Positions 36,498 to 46,702 of a DNA stretch of 64,000 bases are shown here, in pieces. The DNA is taken from positions 1-64,000 of the forward strand of contig CAKUXX010000002.1 in the NCBI GenBank assembly GCA_934702355.1, read 5' to 3'. A model generated the notes under the pieces. That model ran no database searches, was not told the DNA's origin, and saw nothing but the letters and a program-made list of their open reading frames with translations. The DNA comes from an uncultured Methanomassiliicoccales archaeon. Its GTDB lineage: Archaea > Thermoplasmatota > Thermoplasmata > Methanomassiliicoccales > Methanomethylophilaceae. Each line of letters opens with the position of its first letter. Within the stretch, counting starts at the first letter, position 1. Made by a program: the position numbers and the translations under genes.

Positions 36498-39383
36498 ATG
36501 GCAAACGATTACAGCTCCATGGAAGCCAAATGGCAGTCCAGGTGGCAGGAGGCCCACCTCAACGAATCCGAGAGGATCGACGGCAAGCCCAAGTTCATGC
36601 TTATATTCGCATACCCCGGAGTCACGGGATATCTGCACGTCGGACACCTCCGCGGTTACACATACGTCGACGCCATCGGAAGATACAAGCGTATGACGGG
36701 ATACAACGTCCTCTTCCCGGTCGGAACACACGCCACAGGAAACGGCGGTATCAGTCTGGCCAACAAGATCGCCCGCGGCGACGAGAAGACGATAGACTAC
36801 CTTCTGAGGAACGGATGCCCCCAGGAGAAGCTCGAGGAGCTCAAGGACCCCATGTCCGTCGTCGAGTTCTTCAACGACGTGTATGTCAACGAGTACTGGA
36901 AGAGATTCGGATTCCTCGCAGACTGGAGGAGATTCACATGCACCCTGTACCCCGACTACTCCAAGTTCATACAGTGGCAGTTCAGGAAGCTGAAGGACAA
37001 GGGATACCTCATACAGAAGCCCTACTTCGCTCCCGCATGCCCCAGCTGCGGCCCCGTCGCCGTCGATCCGTCCGAGACCGACATCTCCAAAGGAGGAAAG
37101 GCGGAGACGCAGGAGTACGTCCTGCTGAAGTTCAAGCACGGCGACGAGTATCTCGTCGCAGCAACCCTCAGGCCCGAGACCGTCTACGGACAGGTGTGCT
37201 TCTGGGTGAACCCCGAGGTCGAGTACAGGAAGGTCAGGAAGGACGGAGAGGTTTGGATCGTCTCCCCGCAGGCAGCCGAGAAGCTCCAGCTCCAGAAGGA
37301 CGGCATCGAGGAGATAGGTTCCGTCCCCGGAAGCGAGATGATCGGATGGATGTGCGAGGCCCCTATGATCCACCGCGAGATCCCCGTGTTCCCCGCCACC
37401 TTCTGCAACCCCGATGTCGGTACCGGTCTGGTCACGTCCGTCCCGTCCGACGCCCCCGACGATTGGATCTCCCTGGAGGCTGTGAAGAAGGATCCCCAAC
37501 TCAAGGAGAAGTACGGTCTCTCGCAGGAGCTCATCGATTCCGTCGTGCCCATCTCGATCATCGAGATGAAGGGCTACGGCGACTTCCCCGCGAAGGATGT
37601 CATCGACAAGATGGGCATCGCCGAGCCCGGAGACCCCCGTCTCGTGGACGCGAAGAAGCAGGTCTACAAGGACGGCTACCACATGGGCAGGATGAAGGCC
37701 GTCTGCGGCCCCTACGCCGGAATGCGCGTGGAGGAGGCCAAGGACAAGATGAAGCAGGCCATGATCGATGCCGGAGAGGCCGAGGTATTCTACGATCTCA
37801 CGGAGGAAGTCGTCTGCAGGTGCGGCCGCAGGGTCCACATCAGGAGGATCGACGACCAGTGGTTCATCAACTATGCCGATCCCGAGCTCACCAGGATGAC
37901 CGATGAGCACTGCAACACCATGAACATCATCCCCTCGGAGTACGCCGACAACGTCCACGGCGTCCTCGACTGGTTCAGGGAGAGGGCATGCGCAAGGCTC
38001 GGTAACTGGCTCGGAACCAAGTTCCCCTTCGACGAGAAGTGGATCATCGAGGCCATCTCGGACTCCACCCTCTATCCTCTGTACTACACGATCTCCCTCT
38101 ACGCCAACTCCAAGCAGATCCTGCCCGAGCAGATGACCGAGTCCTTCTTCGACTACGTCGCGCTGGGCGAGGGCAACATCTCCGATGTCGCTGTCGAAAC
38201 CGGCATCGACGAGGCCCTCCTGGACAAGATCAGGAAGGACGTCCTCTACTGGTATCCCCTGGACATCAACCTCGGCGGAAAAGAGCACATGACCGTTCAC
38301 TTCCCTGTGTTCCTGTTCAACCATACCGCCATCCTCCCCGAGGAGATGCGCCCCAAGGGCATCATCGTGAACTGGTACGTCACCGGAAAGAACAGCGACA
38401 AGATCTCCAAATCCAAGGGAGGCGCACAGCCCATCCCCGGAGCGGCCGCCAAGTTCGGTGTGGACGCCATGAGGCTGTACTACGCCCACGTCGCATCCAT
38501 GTTCGTGGATGTGGAGTGGTCCGAGGACACAGTGCTCACATACCGCCAGAGGGTCGACAGGATCTTCGGTGCCGTCCAGGACCTCATCGCATCCGAGTCC
38601 GACTCCCCGAAAGGAGAGATGGACGCATGGCTGCTCTCCAGGTTCAACACGCACCTCAACGAGATCCGCGATGCAATGGACAAGTACGACCTGAGGCAGA
38701 TGACCACCGTCGTCTACTTCGACATGTACAACGATATCAAGTGGTACTCCAGGCGCGGAGGATCCAACAAGGACACCATCGCCGCCGCACTGAGGATCTG
38801 GATCCAGGCAATGATGCCCGTGACCCCCCACACCGCCGAAGAGCTGTGGGAGTCCGCCGGATTCGAGGGAATGGTGTCCTCCGGACAGCTTCCCGAAGCC
38901 GATGCATCCGCCATCTCCGCCTCCTCGGAGTACGGGGAGAACCTGATCCGCGACATCATGTCCGACATCGTCGAGATCAGGAAGATCGCCGGTATCGAGC
39001 CGAAGAGGATCGTCCTCTACACCTCCGCCGAATGGAAGAGGGAGGTCATGAGGAAGGGTGCCGCCATGATGGCCGAGGGCAAGCTCACCGTGCCCGACCT
39101 CACCAAGGCATGCATGTCCGACGAAACCATCAAGAAGAACGGAAAGGCCGCTTCCGAGCTTGCGAAGAAGGTCGCCATCGAGTTCCCCAGGTCCACACCC
39201 GAGGCCAAGCGCCCCGTGTACGAGACGGATGAGTTCGCGCTGCTCCAGTCTGCGAAACCCTTCCTGTCCGACGAGACCGGACTCGAGGTCGAGGTCCTCT
39301 CCGCAGATGCCCCGGACCTCTACGACCCGCAGAACAAGGCCCGTGCCGCATCGCCCGGAAGGCCCGCAATCTTCCTGGAGTGA
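36498..39383 (+). CDS. leuS: Leucyl-tRNA synthetase, archaeal type
   Basis: A 961-aa class I synthetase. The HIGH motif is HVGH (47-50, in GYLHVGHLRGYT). The CP1 editing domain includes a zinc knuckle (CPSCGP) and a second Cys cluster (CRCGRR). The KMSKS motif is KISKSKGG near 635. The anticodon-binding domain and a C-terminal extension follow. Length and domain order match archaeal/eukaryotic LeuRS rather than bacterial. An upstream in-frame ATG at 36465 lies before the Shine-Dalgarno. Confidence 0.97.
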   Translation: MANDYSSMEAKWQSRWQEAHLNESERIDGKPKFMLIFAYPGVTGYLHVGHLRGYTYVDAIGRYKRMTGYNVLFPVGTHATGNGGISLANKIARGDEKTIDYLLRNGCPQEKLEELKDPMSVVEFFNDVYVNEYWKRFGFLADWRRFTCTLYPDYSKFIQWQFRKLKDKGYLIQKPYFAPACPSCGPVAVDPSETDISKGGKAETQEYVLLKFKHGDEYLVAATLRPETVYGQVCFWVNPEVEYRKVRKDGEVWIVSPQAAEKLQLQKDGIEEIGSVPGSEMIGWMCEAPMIHREIPVFPATFCNPDVGTGLVTSVPSDAPDDWISLEAVKKDPQLKEKYGLSQELIDSVVPISIIEMKGYGDFPAKDVIDKMGIAEPGDPRLVDAKKQVYKDGYHMGRMKAVCGPYAGMRVEEAKDKMKQAMIDAGEAEVFYDLTEEVVCRCGRRVHIRRIDDQWFINYADPELTRMTDEHCNTMNIIPSEYADNVHGVLDWFRERACARLGNWLGTKFPFDEKWIIEAISDSTLYPLYYTISLYANSKQILPEQMTESFFDYVALGEGNISDVAVETGIDEALLDKIRKDVLYWYPLDINLGGKEHMTVHFPVFLFNHTAILPEEMRPKGIIVNWYVTGKNSDKISKSKGGAQPIPGAAAKFGVDAMRLYYAHVASMFVDVEWSEDTVLTYRQRVDRIFGAVQDLIASESDSPKGEMDAWLLSRFNTHLNEIRDAMDKYDLRQMTTVVYFDMYNDIKWYSRRGGSNKDTIAAALRIWIQAMMPVTPHTAEELWESAGFEGMVSSGQLPEADASAISASSEYGENLIRDIMSDIVEIRKIAGIEPKRIVLYTSAEWKREVMRKGAAMMAEGKLTVPDLTKACMSDETIKKNGKAASELAKKVAIEFPRSTPEAKRPVYETDEFALLQSAKPFLSDETGLEVEVLSADAPDLYDPQNKARAASPGRPAIFLE

Positions 39384-39385
39384 CG

Positions 39386-39847
39386 ATGTCATTCCTGGAC
39401 ATAGCCGGATCCAGGAGAAGCTGCAGACGCTTCTCCGACGTCCCCCTTTCCGAGGACGAGATCGGATCGATCATGGAGGCCGGCCGTCTGGCCCCCTCAT
39501 CCAGGGGGCTGGACGATGTCCGTCTGATACCTGTGTCAGACATAGGTCTCATCAGACGTCTGGCGCTGTGCAGGGACTCATCCACGACGGCGTTGGAGAC
39601 CGCCACTTTCGCGGTCATCGTCGCGGCAGATCCGAAGATCTGCGATGTTTGGATCGAGGATGCCTCCATAGCGTCGATAATGATGCAGCTCGAGGCTGAG
39701 GATCTAGGTCTTGGAAGCTGCTGGATACAGATCAGGAACAGGTTCTCCGGAGACACCCCTTCAAGCGAGATGGTGATCCGTCAGGCATCCCTGGACCCCG
39801 GACTGAACGTCCTCTCGATAGTGGCATTCGGGGTGAAGAAGGAGTGA
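39386..39847 (+). CDS. Nitroreductase-family flavoprotein
   Basis: A 153-aa NAD(P)H:FMN-type nitroreductase family member. The N-terminal block SRRSCRRFSDVPLSEDEI with RRS-type FMN phosphate contacts is visible, as is GRLAPSSRGLDD. The middle resembles LEAEDLGLGSCWIQIRN. It is short, near the lower limit of the family. The physiological substrate is unknown. It begins two bases after leuS stops and overlaps the next gene by four (GTGA). Confidence 0.85.
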   Translation: MSFLDIAGSRRSCRRFSDVPLSEDEIGSIMEAGRLAPSSRGLDDVRLIPVSDIGLIRRLALCRDSSTTALETATFAVIVAADPKICDVWIEDASIASIMMQLEAEDLGLGSCWIQIRNRFSGDTPSSEMVIRQASLDPGLNVLSIVAFGVKKE

Positions 39848-40343
39848 CCCTGACCGTAAGACGTCCGCAGACGGATGAGCTGTCCCGTCTGAGGATGCTT
39901 TACGAATCCTCTTTCCCGGAATCGGAGAGGTTCGATTTCGATAAACTTCTGAGTCAGACAGACGACACCAACGGTTTCCGTGTGATATGCGACGACGGGT
40001 TCTGCGGTCTTACATATCTTGTATATTCCGATGCAGGTCTTTTCGTCCTCTATCTTGCGGTATCCCCGGAACGCCGCAACGACGGCATAGGCTCCAGATT
40101 CCTGACAAAGCTCAAATCCGAGAATCCCAGGATGTGCATATTCCTCAATGTGGAGCCGCCGGAAGGCGACGACATCGAGATGAAGAGGCGAGGATCGGCT
40201 TCTACGGACGCAACGGATTTTCATCCAACGGTCTGATAACCACTCCGGACGGGGAGAGGTACGAACTGCTGTCGTTCGGCGGCAGATCCGAGCTGGAGAA
40301 GATCGGTGATTTCTTCGAATCTCTGGGCAGAACGGTCGAGTGA
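39844..40343 (+). pseudogene. GNAT-family acetyltransferase, frameshifted
   Basis: Frame one encodes a normal GNAT N-terminus through RRNDGIGSRF (acetyl-CoA loop) and FLNVEPPEGDDIEMKR. It then loses homology and stops at 40236. The frame that continues, RIGFYGRNGFSSNG, onward to the stop at 40343, has the classic GNAT C-terminal FY.RNGF motif. Adding one base near 40186-40191 restores one 166-residue protein. The lesion is therefore a single-base deletion, real or a sequence error. It begins with GTG overlapping the nitroreductase stop. The acceptor substrate is unknown. Confidence 0.85.
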
Positions 40344-40345
40344 CC

Positions 40346-40888
40346 TCATTCCCATCTCTTGTAGAGGTCGTGCTCCACTCCGGCCTGGTCCAGTGCGCGT
40401 CCGACAACGATATCGACAATATCATCGACGGTCTCCGGCCTGGGATAGAATCCGGGGTTGGCATCCATTATCGTGACCCCGAGCCTTGCGAGCTTGAGTT
40501 CGTTCTCGAGCATAATCGCGCTCTTGGGGGTCTCTCTGATCACAAGGACGAGCTTGCGCTTCTCCTTGATGCAAACGGCCACAGCTCTGGAGATCAGGGT
40601 GTCTCCGATACCGCAGGCGAATTTGGCCACGGATGATTCAGAACAGGGAGCTACGAACATCGCGTCGTAACGGAAGCTGCCTGAGGCTATGGAGGCGAAC
40701 ATCTGCTCATCGTCATAGACGACATCGGCCATCTTGGCGACGTCCTCCGCAGAATAGCCTGTCTCCTCGGGTATTATGGCCTTGGCATACTTGGACATCA
40801 CAAGGATCTTCTCTCCGGGAAGCTCCTGGAGAAGCCTGATCCCATAGATTGCCCCGGATGCTCCCGTTATCGCGACTACGAATCTCAC
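40346..40888 (-). CDS. ubiX: Flavin prenyltransferase UbiX
   Basis: A 180-aa enzyme prenylating FMN to the cofactor of UbiD decarboxylases. Marks are VVAITGASGAIYGIRLL (FMN-binding), VAPCSESSVAKFACGIGDTL and IRETPKSAIMLENELKL. It supplies the UbiD-family enzyme at 9570. It is convergent with the broken GNAT gene, two bases apart. Confidence 0.93.
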   Translation of the reverse strand: MRFVVAITGASGAIYGIRLLQELPGEKILVMSKYAKAIIPEETGYSAEDVAKMADVVYDDEQMFASIASGSFRYDAMFVAPCSESSVAKFACGIGDTLISRAVAVCIKEKRKLVLVIRETPKSAIMLENELKLARLGVTIMDANPGFYPRPETVDDIVDIVVGRALDQAGVEHDLYKRWE

Positions 40889-40922
40889 ATCTGGGGTAAT
40901 AAAGTGGGCCTATAAAGCGATG

Positions 40923-41945
40923 TCATTGGTCCATGGCCGAGTTTATCGCTATCTCGGCGATGTCCATGGAGTATTCGGTGACCCTTTTGACGCTTCCTGC
41001 GATGAGTTCGACGGCCACAGCGGTCTTCTCATCGTTTATGGAGTCGCCTATATCCGCGATGGACTGCGACTGTCTTACAAGCTCTTCGCCGCGCTCGATG
41101 CATCTGTTCGCGGATTCCATGTCCCTGCTGGACCAGGTGGAGACGGAATCGGTGAAAAGCTTGACGGCCTCCCTGCCGGTGGCGAGGATCTTCTCGTCGA
41201 AGGTGGGGATTCCCCCATTTATGATCGGGATCAGATTGGATGCCATGAGGACGGCATGGTCGCCGATCCTCTCTATCGACCTGCTTATTGTGGCGCAACG
41301 GGAGATCTCGCACAGGTCTATCCCCATTTTTTTGGAGATGGTGATGTCCTTCTGATGTATGCTGACCTGTCTGGAGACAAGCCAATCGAGTCTGTCGACC
41401 TCCCTGTCCCTGTCCTGATAGTTCATCAGAGTGGCGGGATCCCTCGCTTCAAGGGAATCCAGGAGGTCGTTCAGCATGTTCCTCACGAGGACCTTCATCC
41501 TCTCGACGGATTTGGACGGCTTCATCTCCTTCTGGTCCATAAGATCCTGAATCAGAAGATGGTCGTCGCTCTCCTCCATGATCTCCAGACCGATGGCGGT
41601 TTGAGTGAATCTAGATGCCACATTGGCAACGGAACTGGGGATCTCCGTCTCGGAGACGAGTTTGATCGATGTGTGGCCAGCGATGTACGCACCAACAAGT
41701 TGCCTGTAGAGGAATTCCGGATTGTCCTGACCGTCGGCGCAGATTACCTTGGTGGATCCCTCGAAAACGGATTTCTCGCCCCCTGGATAGAGTACGAGGC
41801 TTCCGTCGGCCTGCGGCTGCAGTCCGACAGCATCGTTCTTCTTCAATCCGACAGAGTCGGCCCATTCCTTGGGGAGGGTTATCATGAAAGACGAACCGCC
41901 CGTAATCTGAATCTTCCTTAGGTCCACTTTGGAATCATTGGCCAT
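40923..41945 (-). CDS. AbrB-PhoU fusion, phosphate regulator
   Basis: A 340-aa protein with an N-terminal SpoVT/AbrB-type DNA-binding domain (1-55: RKIQITGGSSFMITLPKEWA...GLKKNDAV). Two PhoU-like helical repeats follow (about 110-335: CATISRSIERIGDHAV is the PhoU signature-like run). The combination is known in archaea and suggests direct DNA binding coupled to Pst sensing. It is divergent from pstS across a 366-bp A+T-rich region. The TATA box AAATATATAATAC near 41964-41976 gives a leaderless mRNA. Confidence 0.9.
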   Translation of the reverse strand: MANDSKVDLRKIQITGGSSFMITLPKEWADSVGLKKNDAVGLQPQADGSLVLYPGGEKSVFEGSTKVICADGQDNPEFLYRQLVGAYIAGHTSIKLVSETEIPSSVANVASRFTQTAIGLEIMEESDDHLLIQDLMDQKEMKPSKSVERMKVLVRNMLNDLLDSLEARDPATLMNYQDRDREVDRLDWLVSRQVSIHQKDITISKKMGIDLCEISRCATISRSIERIGDHAVLMASNLIPIINGGIPTFDEKILATGREAVKLFTDSVSTWSSRDMESANRCIERGEELVRQSQSIADIGDSINDEKTAVAVELIAGSVKRVTEYSMDIAEIAINSAMDQ

Positions 41946-42311
41946 TATGGATACAAATCTTGTATGTGTATTATATATTTATCTATATTAACTATATATT
42001 TTTAGTAAACGACCAATATCTCCATCAGATATCCGTTTCCTAACAAGTCCGGATTGGGTTTATGAGCGATTTGTGTTTGCCCATTTAAAGTATATTCTAT
42101 CCTTAGTTTTCTTTCCTTTTTACTTATATAATGTTAGAAACAGTCTGTTTTTCTTTATAAAATGCAGATAAAATCCCTTTGAGAGTTTATATTGTATATG
42201 TATAATATCTATGAATATATAGAAAATATATACATACATATTGATATTGATATTATTTCGACTAACTATATACACTGTTTCCGAGTACACGGATATCGAG
42301 GTGCAAAAACC
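41946..42311. promoter_or_regulatory. A+T-rich divergent control region of the phosphate locus
   Basis: Very A+T-rich, unlike the rest of the window. It carries TATA boxes for the AbrB-PhoU gene (41964-41976, minus) and for pstS (AACTATATAC, 42264-42273). Many tandem TATAT/ATTGAT-type short repeats lie at 42190-42260. It is a likely site of phosphate control by the AbrB domain. The GAGGTG Shine-Dalgarno of pstS is at 42298-42303. Confidence 0.6.
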
Positions 42312-43154
42312 TTGGATAAGAAATACATAGCAATCGGAGCAGTCATTGTTCTGATCGTCGCAGCGGTCGGAGTCTACGCCCTTGGCGGAGACGACAACGG
42401 CAACGACGAATCCAAGCCCACTGTTGTAATCTCGGGATCTACCACGGTTCTTCCCGTGATGAACGTGGTAGCAGAGAAATACAAAGATGCGAAACTCAAC
42501 GTCACCAGCGGAGGATCCTCTGCCGGAGCCCAGAACTGTATCGACGGTGTCAACGACATCGGAATGCTCTCCAGGGACCTGAAGGACTCTGAGAAGAATG
42601 CAGGACTGATCCCCGTCGTCATCGCCAAGGATGCGGTCGCAGTGATCGTCGACAAGGATGCCGGAGTCACCAACCTCACACTCGAGCAGATCGCGAAGAT
42701 CTACGCAGGCGAGATCACCAACTGGAAGGATGTCGGAGGAGCCGATCTCAAGATCAGCTGTGTTGTCCGCGAGGCAGGATCCGGAACAAGGGACTGCTTC
42801 AACGAGGCCATCTCGACCAAGTACAAGGCGGATTACGACACAATCATGGCCGGATACCAGTCCACCAACTCCAACGGGAACATGGCAAAGGCCATCGACA
42901 ACGGAAAGGGAGCGATCGGATACGTCGGTCTCAGCTACATCTCCGGACTCAGCGATAAGGTCAACATCGTCAGCGTCGACGGTGTGCAGGCAAGCGTCTC
43001 CGCCACTCTGGACGGAACCTACGAGATCACCAGATCACTGATCCTCGTCACCAAGGGAGCACCCTCGGCAACCGAGCAGTCCGTGATCGACTTCATCCTC
43101 AGTGCCGACGGTCAGAAGATCGTCGAAGAGGAAGGATACGTCCCCATAATCTGA
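42312..43154 (+). CDS. pstS: Phosphate-binding protein PstS
   Basis: A 280-aa membrane-anchored phosphate receptor. An N-terminal transmembrane anchor (MDKKYIAIGAVIVLIVAAV) lacks a lipobox Cys. The binding protein follows: ISGSTTVLPV at the phosphate P-loop-like site, TSGGSSAGAQN, and REAGSGTRDCF. The start is TTG at 42312, eight bases after GAGGTG. Longer in-frame readings run into the A+T-rich promoter. First gene of pstS-pstCA-pstB-phoU. Confidence 0.93.
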   Translation: MDKKYIAIGAVIVLIVAAVGVYALGGDDNGNDESKPTVVISGSTTVLPVMNVVAEKYKDAKLNVTSGGSSAGAQNCIDGVNDIGMLSRDLKDSEKNAGLIPVVIAKDAVAVIVDKDAGVTNLTLEQIAKIYAGEITNWKDVGGADLKISCVVREAGSGTRDCFNEAISTKYKADYDTIMAGYQSTNSNGNMAKAIDNGKGAIGYVGLSYISGLSDKVNIVSVDGVQASVSATLDGTYEITRSLILVTKGAPSATEQSVIDFILSADGQKIVEEEGYVPII

Positions 43155-43160
43155 GGTCGG

Positions 43161-45179
43161 ATGATGAGTCTCAGAACAACGACGCCCGCCGCAGATGCCC
43201 AGGGGGCGCAGCCTGTCAAGGCTGCAAAGGTCCCCAGGGACAGCGACGGGGTCGTCAAACTCATTCTCACTGCCCTGGCCCTCGTGTCAGTGGCAGTGGT
43301 CTTCTTCATAATCATATTCATCCTCTACAACAGCTGGGATGCGATCGCCAAAGTCGGAGTGCTGGACTTCGTATTCGGCACCACATGGTCACCCGCGACA
43401 GAGAAATTCGGGGCCGCAGCAATCATACTCGGAACGATCCTCGTCACCCTGGGTTCCATGGTGATATGCATACCGCTCGGGGTAGCTTCCGCCATATTCC
43501 TGTCGGAGATAGCTTCGGAAAGGGTGCGCAACATCCTGAAGCCCATATGCGAGATCTTCGCCGGGATCCCCAGTGTCATCTACGGATTCATCGGGATGAT
43601 GGTCCTCGTCCCTCTGATAATGGACGTCTTCCCCGACAATGCGTCCGGACCCTGCTGGCTTGCAGCCTCCGTGGTCCTGGGAATCATGGCGCTTCCCACT
43701 GTCATGTCCGTCTCGGACGATGCGCTGAAGGCAGTTCCCAGGTCGTACCGCGAGGCATCCCTTGCGATGGGTGCCACCAAATGGGAGACCATACGCAAAG
43801 TGGTCCTCCCCGCAGCAATATCCGGAGTGTCCGCAGCAATAATCCTCGGTATCGGAAGGGCCCTCGGAGAGACCATGGCGGTGATCATGGTCGCCGGTAA
43901 CGCGGCCGTCGTCCCCGAACCGTTCTACAACATATTCTCACTCATCAGGACCATGACGGCCTCCATAGCACTGGAGATGCCCGATGTGGTCATCGGAAGC
44001 GTGCATTACTCCGCACTGTTCTTCCTGGCCCTGATCCTGATGCTGTTCGTCGTGGCGATCAACCTCTTCGCCAGATGGATAATCAACTCCAACAAGAGGA
44101 AGATGGGTATCGATGACGGCAGGAAGCACAGCATCCGCAACCTGTTCCCTGCCAAGTTCGGGGAGTTCCTGACAGTGAACAAGGAAAAGATCATGTCCGT
44201 CGTCTCGGTGGCATTCGTCTTCGTGTTCGTATCGATGATGGCCTCCCTGTTCTTCGATGACGCGAAGGCATTCGTCATCGGAGCGATAGTGACGGTACTC
44301 TTCATAGGCATCAGGATGCTCTCGATGCGCAGGGTCAATCCCGTGATGACCGAGAAGGTCGCATTCGGCGGAATGACCCTGATGGTCGTCGGCATCCTGT
44401 TCGTATTGGCCTACATACTGTACGACATAGTCTCCAACGGACTTCCCGCCCTTTCGCTGGAGTTCCTCACCGAGGCCCCCAGCCGCGGAGGCAAGGAGGG
44501 CGGAATCGCACCTGCGATAATCGGAACCCTCGAGCTCATAGCGGGAACGGCGGTCATCGCCCTCCCCTTGGGAATCGTAGCAGGTGTCTGGCTTGCGATG
44601 TACTCTTCCGAAGGGAAGATCTCCTCCGTCGTGAGGAATGCGATCGATGCGCTCAACGGAACCCCTTCCATCGTCTTCGGACTCTTCGGAATGGCGGTGT
44701 TCGTCGTGGCCGCAGGATGGGGTTACTCCCTGATCGGCGGATGCATCACACTGGCCTTCATGATCCTCCCGGTCATAATCAGGACAACAGAGGAGGCGGT
44801 CCGTGCCGTCCCAGGCGATCTTCTGGAGGCATCCATGGCCCTGGGCGCCAGCAAATGGCAGTCCATAGTGAAGGTCATCCTCCCCGCCGCGATGGGCGGG
44901 ATCATGACGGGATCCATCCTCGGACTCGGACGTGCGGCCGGAGAGACCGCTCCGATCATGCTCACCGCCACTGTCGCAATATCGACGACGGTTGGTGTCA
45001 GCGGACTGTTCGAGCCTGTGATGGCCCTGCCTTACCACCTGTACTATCTTGCGATGGAGGTGCCCAATTCGACCGGAGCACAGTACGGTACCGCCCTGGT
45101 CCTTCTGATAATCGTCCTGGTCATGTTCGGACTCGCCTCCCTGATCAGATACAGATATTCCAAAAACATGAGATGGTGA
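43161..45179 (+). CDS. pstC-pstA: Fused phosphate permease PstC-PstA
   Basis: A 672-aa fusion of the two ABC permeases. The N half (about 30-330) is PstC-like: [16 protein letters not shown], then the EAA loop [19 protein letters not shown]. The C half (about 350-672) is PstA-like: [13 protein letters not shown] and the EAA loop [20 protein letters not shown] linker of about 50 residues and extra helices join them. Two ATGs stand at 43161 and 43164; GAGGT favours the second. One polypeptide replaces the usual PstC/PstA heterodimer. Confidence 0.92.
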   Translation: MMSLRTTTPAADAQGAQPVKAAKVPRDSDGVVKLILTALALVSVAVVFFIIIFILYNSWDAIAKVGVLDFVFGTTWSPATEKFGAAAIILGTILVTLGSMVICIPLGVASAIFLSEIASERVRNILKPICEIFAGIPSVIYGFIGMMVLVPLIMDVFPDNASGPCWLAASVVLGIMALPTVMSVSDDALKAVPRSYREASLAMGATKWETIRKVVLPAAISGVSAAIILGIGRALGETMAVIMVAGNAAVVPEPFYNIFSLIRTMTASIALEMPDVVIGSVHYSALFFLALILMLFVVAINLFARWIINSNKRKMGIDDGRKHSIRNLFPAKFGEFLTVNKEKIMSVVSVAFVFVFVSMMASLFFDDAKAFVIGAIVTVLFIGIRMLSMRRVNPVMTEKVAFGGMTLMVVGILFVLAYILYDIVSNGLPALSLEFLTEAPSRGGKEGGIAPAIIGTLELIAGTAVIALPLGIVAGVWLAMYSSEGKISSVVRNAIDALNGTPSIVFGLFGMAVFVVAAGWGYSLIGGCITLAFMILPVIIRTTEEAVRAVPGDLLEASMALGASKWQSIVKVILPAAMGGIMTGSILGLGRAAGETAPIMLTATVAISTTVGVSGLFEPVMALPYHLYYLAMEVPNSTGAQYGTALVLLIIVLVMFGLASLIRYRYSKNMRW

Positions 45180-45204
45180 TAATATCAACAACGATGAGAA
45201 CGCC

Positions 45205-45948
45205 ATGGAGGTAAGGAACCTCAACCTCTGGTATGGCGAGAAGCAGGCATTGTTCGATGTGAGCATGCCGATCAAGCGCAACAGCATAACTGCGCTGATA
45301 GGTCCTTCGGGATGCGGTAAATCCACGCTCCTGAGGACCCTGAACAGGATGAACGACCTCGTCCCCGGATGCAGGATCGAGGGAGAGGTCGATTTCGACG
45401 GGAAGAACATCTTCGCCCCCGACTCCAACGTGCTGGAGATAAGGAAGCGCGTGGGGATGATCTTCCAGAAGCCCAATCCCTTCCCCATGTCCATCAGGGA
45501 CAACATAACCTACGGGCCGAAGCTCCATGGGATAACGAACAGGCAGGAATTAGACACGATCGTCGAGGAATCGCTGAGGAAGGCGGCCCTATGGGACGAG
45601 GTCAAAGACCGTCTGGGCTCCTTCGGTCTCGCCCTTTCGGGAGGACAGCAGCAGAGGCTGTGCATCGCAAGGGCCATCTCTGTCAACCCGGAGGTCATCC
45701 TCATGGATGAGCCCACCTCCGCTCTGGATCCGATAGCGACCTCGAAGATCGAGGATCTTGCGATCGAGCTGAAGAAGGACTACACGGTTGCGATCGTGAC
45801 GCACAACATGCAGCAGGCGTCCCGTATCAGCGACAGGACCGGTTTCATGTACCTCGGGAAGATGGTGGAGTTCGGAGAGACCGAGCAGATCTTCAACAAA
45901 CCGAACGAAGAGCTCACCGAACGCTATCTGACGGGGAGGTTCGGGTGA
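45205..45948 (+). CDS. pstB: Phosphate ABC transporter ATPase PstB
   Basis: A 247-aa ATPase. Walker A is GPSGCGKST, the signature is [14 protein letters not shown], Walker B is [12 protein letters not shown], and the H-loop is VTHNM. The PstB-specific run [15 protein letters not shown] is present. The frame is open for eight codons upstream without a normal start codon, so ATG at 45205 is used although the protein would then lack a few N-terminal residues seen in relatives. Confidence 0.95.
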   Translation: MEVRNLNLWYGEKQALFDVSMPIKRNSITALIGPSGCGKSTLLRTLNRMNDLVPGCRIEGEVDFDGKNIFAPDSNVLEIRKRVGMIFQKPNPFPMSIRDNITYGPKLHGITNRQELDTIVEESLRKAALWDEVKDRLGSFGLALSGGQQQRLCIARAISVNPEVILMDEPTSALDPIATSKIEDLAIELKKDYTVAIVTHNMQQASRISDRTGFMYLGKMVEFGETEQIFNKPNEELTERYLTGRFG

Positions 45949-45952
45949 TATC

Positions 45953-46600
45953 ATGCAGAGATTCGTAGATGATGTGGACCAGCTTGTGAGCGAGACCGTC
46001 ACGATGTGCGAAAGCGCATGCAGGATGTTCGACAGGGCGATAAGCTCGTTCGTCGACGGTGACACGGAGACCGCCGAAGAGGTCATGAAGGGGTTCCAGA
46101 CGGTCGACAGCCTCGATGTGGGCATTGAGGAATCGGCGATCAGGATACTGACCATCTACCAGCCCACCGCGATCGATGCAAGGACCGTCGCGACCATACT
46201 GAAGTCGATCACATACCTGGAGCGCATCGGGAAGTACAGCTACAACATCGCGAAGGCGACGCTGTACCTGCAGGACAAGCCCATGTACCCCCCTGTGGAT
46301 CTGATCCAGCCCCTGGGCGATGTGGCATCGAGGATGGTCAAGCTGGTCGTCAAGGCATTCGAGGAGAAGGATTCAGCCTGTCTTGATAAGCTGTCCGAGA
46401 TGGATGACTTCCTGGACAGGAGTATGAGGAAGGATCTCGACCAGATCACCGCATTCATGAAGGAGAATCCGGCAAGCGTGGATGTCTGCACCTATTACAT
46501 CTCGGTGATAAAGTTCATCGAGAGGGTGGGGGACCACTGTTGCAAGATGGCCGAGAAGGTCTATTTCATGATAAGCGGAAAGCACACAAGGATCGAGTGA
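45953..46600 (+). CDS. phoU: PhoU, phosphate-transport regulator
   Basis: A 215-aa helical PhoU with two repeats. The motif-like runs are KSITYLERIGKYSYNIAK and VIKFIERVGDHCCKMAEKV. It modulates Pst activity. It follows pstB by four bases and ends the operon before a strong terminator. Confidence 0.93.
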   Translation: MQRFVDDVDQLVSETVTMCESACRMFDRAISSFVDGDTETAEEVMKGFQTVDSLDVGIEESAIRILTIYQPTAIDARTVATILKSITYLERIGKYSYNIAKATLYLQDKPMYPPVDLIQPLGDVASRMVKLVVKAFEEKDSACLDKLSEMDDFLDRSMRKDLDQITAFMKENPASVDVCTYYISVIKFIERVGDHCCKMAEKVYFMISGKHTRIE

Positions 46601-46614
46601 GGGAAACCATTTCA

Positions 46615-46643
46615 CCGCCCCGGGAAGGAACGCTGCGGGGCGG
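46615..46643 (+). terminator. Terminator of the pst operon
   Basis: CCGCCCC and GGGGCGG stem, followed by CTCTTTCT. A second hairpin (GCCCCC/GGGGGC) at 46666-46681 serves the convergent minus-strand unit. Confidence 0.65.
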
Positions 46644-46702
46644 CTCTTTCTATAATTGTATATACGCCCCCTTGCGGGGGCATGGAAAACCGTTTTTCAG
46701 GC

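Noticed and set aside
36471..39392. A 973-codon open frame antisense to leuS
   Set aside because: It lies fully over a clear LeuRS gene; high G+C third positions open the antisense frame. It has no family motifs.
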